Part shown: piece after piece, positions 61,106 to 64,000 of the stretch
Position numbering within the stretch: position 1 is the first letter of the stretch
Layout: every line of letters begins with the position of its first letter
Assembly: GCF_014204835.1 (NCBI RefSeq)
Contig: NZ_JACHMD010000001.1
Location: 124,001 to 188,000 of the forward strand
Direction of reading: 5' to 3'
Source: Microbacterium marinum
GTDB taxonomy: Bacteria; Actinomycetota; Actinomycetes; Actinomycetales; Microbacteriaceae
DNA: 64,000 nt
Made by a program: the position numbers and the translations under genes
The notes under the pieces: generated by a model
Seen by the model: only the letters and a program-made list of their open reading frames with translations
The model's database searches: none
Told to the model about the DNA's origin: nothing

Positions 61106-62020
61106 TCACTCCGCGACGAGCGTGTCGAACGCGTCGGGGTTGGCCTCGAGCCACGCGTCGACCGCGTCGGCTTCCTTGCCCTCGCCGTACTCGTTGACGA
61201 CCATGTCCTCGAGAGTCGCGTACTGCTCGTCGTCGAGCTTGATGCCCGCGATGAACTCGGCCGCCTCAGGGAACTCCTCCGCGAAGCCGGCGGTGCCCAG
61301 GAAGTGGAGGGCCTCGGCGTCGCCCATGGCGCCGCGCGGGTCCTCGAGGTCCTTCAGGCCGTACATCTCGTTGGCCCAGAACGGACGCCACGACGTCACG
61401 ACGATGTCCTTCTCGGCGGCGGTCGCACTGTCGAGCTCGGTCAGCATGGCCGCCGTCGACGACGTCACCAGCTCGAAGTCGCCCTCGAGGCCGTACTCGG
61501 GGAGCATCGACTCCTGGGTCTGCTTAGTGAGGCCCGCGCCGGGCTCGATGCCGTAGATGGTGCCGTTGAAGCGGTCCGCGTTGTCGGCGAGGTCTTCGAT
61601 CGAGTCGATGTCGACGTACTCCGGCACCGCGATGGTGAGCTTCGCGTTCTCGTAGTAGGCGCCGAGGTCCTCGATCTTGTCGCCGTACTCGTCCATGTAC
61701 GACTTGTGGGTCAGCTCGGGCCATGCCGACGGGTAGATGTCGACGTCGCCCTGCGCGAGCCCGGTGTACAGCGGACCGGCCTCCGTGAGCTCCTCGAGCT
61801 CGACGGTGTAGCCGATCTTCTCGAGCTGGTCTTCGAGCAGATATGCGGTGCTGAGGCCGTCGGTCCACGAGGGCAGGTAGCCGAGCGTGATGGTTCCGAG
61901 GCTGCCATCGCCGCCTTCGTTCGACCCGCCTTGGGCCTGGTTGCCGCTGGCGCAGCCGGCGAGGGTGAGGGATGCCGCGGCGCCGAGCGCCACGAGACCG
62001 GTGAGGTGTCGCTTGTTCAT
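61106..62020 (-). CDS. proX: glycine betaine/choline-type ABC substrate-binding lipoprotein
   Basis: 304 residues. Lipobox LTLAGC with Cys23, then an OpuAC/ProX-type domain: ITLGYLPSWTDGLSTAYLLE, DVDIYPSAWPELTH and VVTSWRPFWANEMYGLKDLE, with the aromatic residues that form a box around quaternary amines. It would bind glycine betaine, proline betaine or choline for osmoprotection. GGAAGG precedes ATG 62020. Last gene of the operon. Confidence 0.9.
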   Translation of the reverse strand: MNKRHLTGLVALGAAASLTLAGCASGNQAQGGSNEGGDGSLGTITLGYLPSWTDGLSTAYLLEDQLEKIGYTVELEELTEAGPLYTGLAQGDVDIYPSAWPELTHKSYMDEYGDKIEDLGAYYENAKLTIAVPEYVDIDSIEDLADNADRFNGTIYGIEPGAGLTKQTQESMLPEYGLEGDFELVTSSTAAMLTELDSATAAEKDIVVTSWRPFWANEMYGLKDLEDPRGAMGDAEALHFLGTAGFAEEFPEAAEFIAGIKLDDEQYATLEDMVVNEYGEGKEADAVDAWLEANPDAFDTLVAE

Positions 62021-62117
62021 CGTGTGCCTTCCGTATGTGATTGCATGCGTTTCGTATCGTGCTGTGGTCCGGATGTCGCCGGACCGTACGCCCGCTGGTG
62101 CGGTCGTACGTCTGGGG

Positions 62118-63098
62118 TCACGCGCCGCCGGCGGCGACGGGCGCGCGCCGCGGCGAGGCCTTCTCGATCTCGGCCTGGTCACGCGCGTCGGCGTCGGGGG
62201 TGAGTGCCGACGGCGGTCCGCTCTGCGGCGCGCGGCGGCGTGCGATGATGCCGAGCAGCGACCAGCGCTGACGACGCAGGTCGCCCAGGGCCGCCGTGAG
62301 CCGGTCGAGGTAGACGGCGAGGATGACGACGCTGAGGCCGGCTTCGACGCCCTTGGCGATGTTGACGGTCGACATCGCCTGGACGATCTCCTTGCCGAGT
62401 CCGTCTGCGCCGGCGATGCCGGCGATGACGGCCATCGAGAGCGCCAGCATGATGAGCTGGTTGACGCCCGTCATGATGCTCGGCATCGCGAGCGGGAGCT
62501 GCACGCCCCGCAGGATCTGACCGGGGGTCGCGCCGAAGGCGTGACCTGCTTCGACGGTCTCGGAGTCGACGCCGCGGATGCCGAGCTCGGTGAGCCGGAC
62601 CCCGGGCGGGAGGGCGAAGATCACGGTCGCCACGACGCCCGGCACGACGCCGATGCTGAAGAAGACGATCGCGGGGATGAGGTAGACGAATCCGGGCATG
62701 CTCTGCATGAGGTCGAGCACGGGACGGATGCCGGCGCTGAGCCGGTCGCTGCGTGCGGCGGCGATGCCGAGCGGCACCGCGATGATCACGGCGATGACCG
62801 CTGCGACGAGCACCAGCGCGAGGGTCTGCATGGAGTTGACCCACTGCCCCATCGCGAGAATGAGCACGAAGGTGATGACCGTGCCGACGGCGAACTGCCA
62901 CGAGCGCAGCAGCAGTGCCAGGGCGGCGAGCACGACGATCACGGCGACGATCGGGGCGTTGAGCAGCAGATCGGCGAGGGAGTCGACGAGCCAGCCGACC
63001 GCGGTCGCGATGGCGGTCAGCAGCCAATCGAGGTTGTCGCGGATCCAGTCCACGGCGCTGCGGGCCCAGTCGCCGACGGGAATGCGGAACCCATCCAT
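62118..63098 (-). CDS. proW: glycine betaine-type ABC transporter permease
   Basis: 326 residues, OpuAB/ProW type, with a hydrophilic start, about seven helices and the coupling loop VEAGHAFGATPGQILRGVQLP. PGFVYLIPAIVFFSIGVVPG is a strong family landmark. The start shares one base with the ATPase stop (TGATG). The C-terminal ~40 residues are a Pro/Ala-rich tail. Confidence 0.93.
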   Translation of the reverse strand: MDGFRIPVGDWARSAVDWIRDNLDWLLTAIATAVGWLVDSLADLLLNAPIVAVIVVLAALALLLRSWQFAVGTVITFVLILAMGQWVNSMQTLALVLVAAVIAVIIAVPLGIAAARSDRLSAGIRPVLDLMQSMPGFVYLIPAIVFFSIGVVPGVVATVIFALPPGVRLTELGIRGVDSETVEAGHAFGATPGQILRGVQLPLAMPSIMTGVNQLIMLALSMAVIAGIAGADGLGKEIVQAMSTVNIAKGVEAGLSVVILAVYLDRLTAALGDLRRQRWSLLGIIARRRAPQSGPPSALTPDADARDQAEIEKASPRRAPVAAGGA

Positions 63099-64000
63099 CA
63101 GCGCACCTCCTCGGAGTCGGTGGCCGAGGGGTCGACGGCAGCGAGTGCCTCGTCGATCTCGACACGGGAGACGGGGTCGAGGATCACGGGGATCTCGGTC
63201 GTCTCGGTGGTCTGCGGGCCGAGGGCGGTCAGCAGCGTGATGCGGGGGATGACGCCGACCAGGCGACCTTCCGCATCCGTCACAGCCAGAGGCAGGGGGG
63301 ACTCGGCCGCGGGCACGAACAGATCCATGAGCACGTCGTCGCGACCGACGGCCTGCGGCACCGGGCGGAGCACCGTCGAGAGGGCGGTCTGTCCGCGGCG
63401 GACGAGCTTCAGCGCGTCACGGTCGGTGACCATGCCCAGGAGCTTGCGGCTGCGATCGGTGACGTAGACGGCGGCCATGCGGTTGTCCCGCATGGTGCGC
63501 AACGCGATGCGGGGCCCGGCGTTGTCGGTGACGGCGACCGAGCTCGGCCGTTCCATGACGTTGGCGGCGGTGAGCACACGGGCGCGGTCGACGTCCTGGA
63601 CGAACTGCTCGACGTAGTCGTTGGCGGGGTCGGTGAGGATGTCTTCGGGCGTGCCGATCTGCACGATGCGGCCGTCGCGCATGACGGCGATCCGATCGCC
63701 GAGGAACATCGCCTCGTTGAGGTCATGGGTGATGAAGACGATCGTCTTCTGCAGCTTCTGCTGCAGCTCGAGCAGCTGCTCCTGCATCTCGCGGCGGATG
63801 AGCGGGTCGAGGGCGCTGAAGGCCTCGTCCATCAGGAGGATGTCGGTGTCAGCGGCGAGCGCGCGGGCGATGCCGACGCGCTGCTGCATGCCTCCCGACA
63901 GCGCCGAGGGGAGCTTGTCGCCCCAGCCGCCGAGGCCCACGAGCTCGAGGATCTCCTCGGCCTTGGCCAGGCGCTCGGCCTTGGGGGTGCCGCGCAATTC
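63098..64000 (-). CDS. proV: glycine betaine-type ABC ATP-binding protein, N-terminus cut by window end
   Basis: About 300 residues are visible to the window end; the Walker A part lies beyond. Signature LSGGMQQRVGIARAL, Walker B ILLMDEAFSALD, switch His in FITHDLNEA are present. After residue ~150 (visible part) two CBS domains follow (ALRTMRDNRMAAVYVTDRS and LPLAVTDAEGRLVGVI), which sense ionic strength in OpuA/ProV. First gene of the operon proV-proW-proX. Confidence 0.93.
   Translation of the reverse strand, partial: ELRGTPKAERLAKAEEILELVGLGGWGDKLPSALSGGMQQRVGIARALAADTDILLMDEAFSALDPLIRREMQEQLLELQQKLQKTIVFITHDLNEAMFLGDRIAVMRDGRIVQIGTPEDILTDPANDYVEQFVQDVDRARVLTAANVMERPSSVAVTDNAGPRIALRTMRDNRMAAVYVTDRSRKLLGMVTDRDALKLVRRGQTALSTVLRPVPQAVGRDDVLMDLFVPAAESPLPLAVTDAEGRLVGVIPRITLLTALGPQTTETTEIPVILDPVSRVEIDEALAAVDPSATDSEEVR

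Overview
The window is 64 kb of high-GC actinobacterial chromosome, most like a Microbacterium or close Microbacteriaceae relative. The evidence is the strong G/C bias at third codon positions, a DUF3073 protein, SufS/SufU, a CebR-type cellobiose operon, an Rv2578c-family radical SAM protein, and many genes whose promoter -10 box sits 6-7 nt before an ATG/GTG start (leaderless type). It looks like core chromosome: I see no insertion sequence, prophage, CRISPR array, rRNA or tRNA. The only selfish element is an intein with a homing-endonuclease domain. No gene-free stretch exceeds 300 bases; the longest gaps hold promoters, operators or palindromic repeats.

Layout. 0-6.8 kb: end of an APC permease, a saccharopine-dehydrogenase-family oxidoreductase, an acyl-CoA dehydrogenase, a VanY-like D,D-carboxypeptidase, and the intein-split radical SAM gene. 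6.9-16.7 kb: a DEAD-box helicase with a long Arg/Asp repeat tail, an aldose epimerase, a monooxygenase-fold membrane protein, a large RND pump, twin crcB fluoride channels, and topoisomerase IB with a Rho-N protein. 16.9-20.9 kb: a tiny membrane protein, a DUF4097-PadR operon with two palindromic operators, a universal stress protein, DUF3073, and an MFS exporter. 21-29.9 kb: purF, purM, purD, purC and a nucleobase permease with small unrelated genes between. 30-36 kb: a cellobiose-type operon (cebE-cebF-cebG-bglC-cebR) with three CebR-like operators. 36.1-41.7 kb: purS-purQ, an orphan NitT/TauT-type ABC transporter, and a 2-hydroxyacid dehydrogenase. 41.8-51 kb: apt, an alpha-glucosidase with its LacI regulator, an M20 hydrolase, two paralogous anchored proteins flanking an APC permease and a coiled-coil protein. 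51-59 kb: sufS-sufU, a SRPBCC/ArsR pair, a DksA/TraR-type protein, an amidohydrolase, and purL. 59.3-64 kb: two paralogous coiled-coil membrane proteins and a glycine-betaine-type ABC transporter cut by the window end.

The unifying theme is de novo purine synthesis: purF, M, D, C, S, Q and L lie scattered over 38 kb, mostly with their own promoters, together with apt and a purine/pyrimidine permease for salvage. Two sugar-uptake/hydrolysis units have their own LacI-type control.

The most interesting non-gene signals are the intein inside a radical SAM iron-sulfur motif with an SOS-box-like leaderless promoter, two families of near-identical dispersed intergenic palindromes placed around purine genes, a roughly six-fold over-represented word (GGCATCC/GGATGCC), and the large set of leaderless starts. 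All calls come from reading the sequence; no database search was run.
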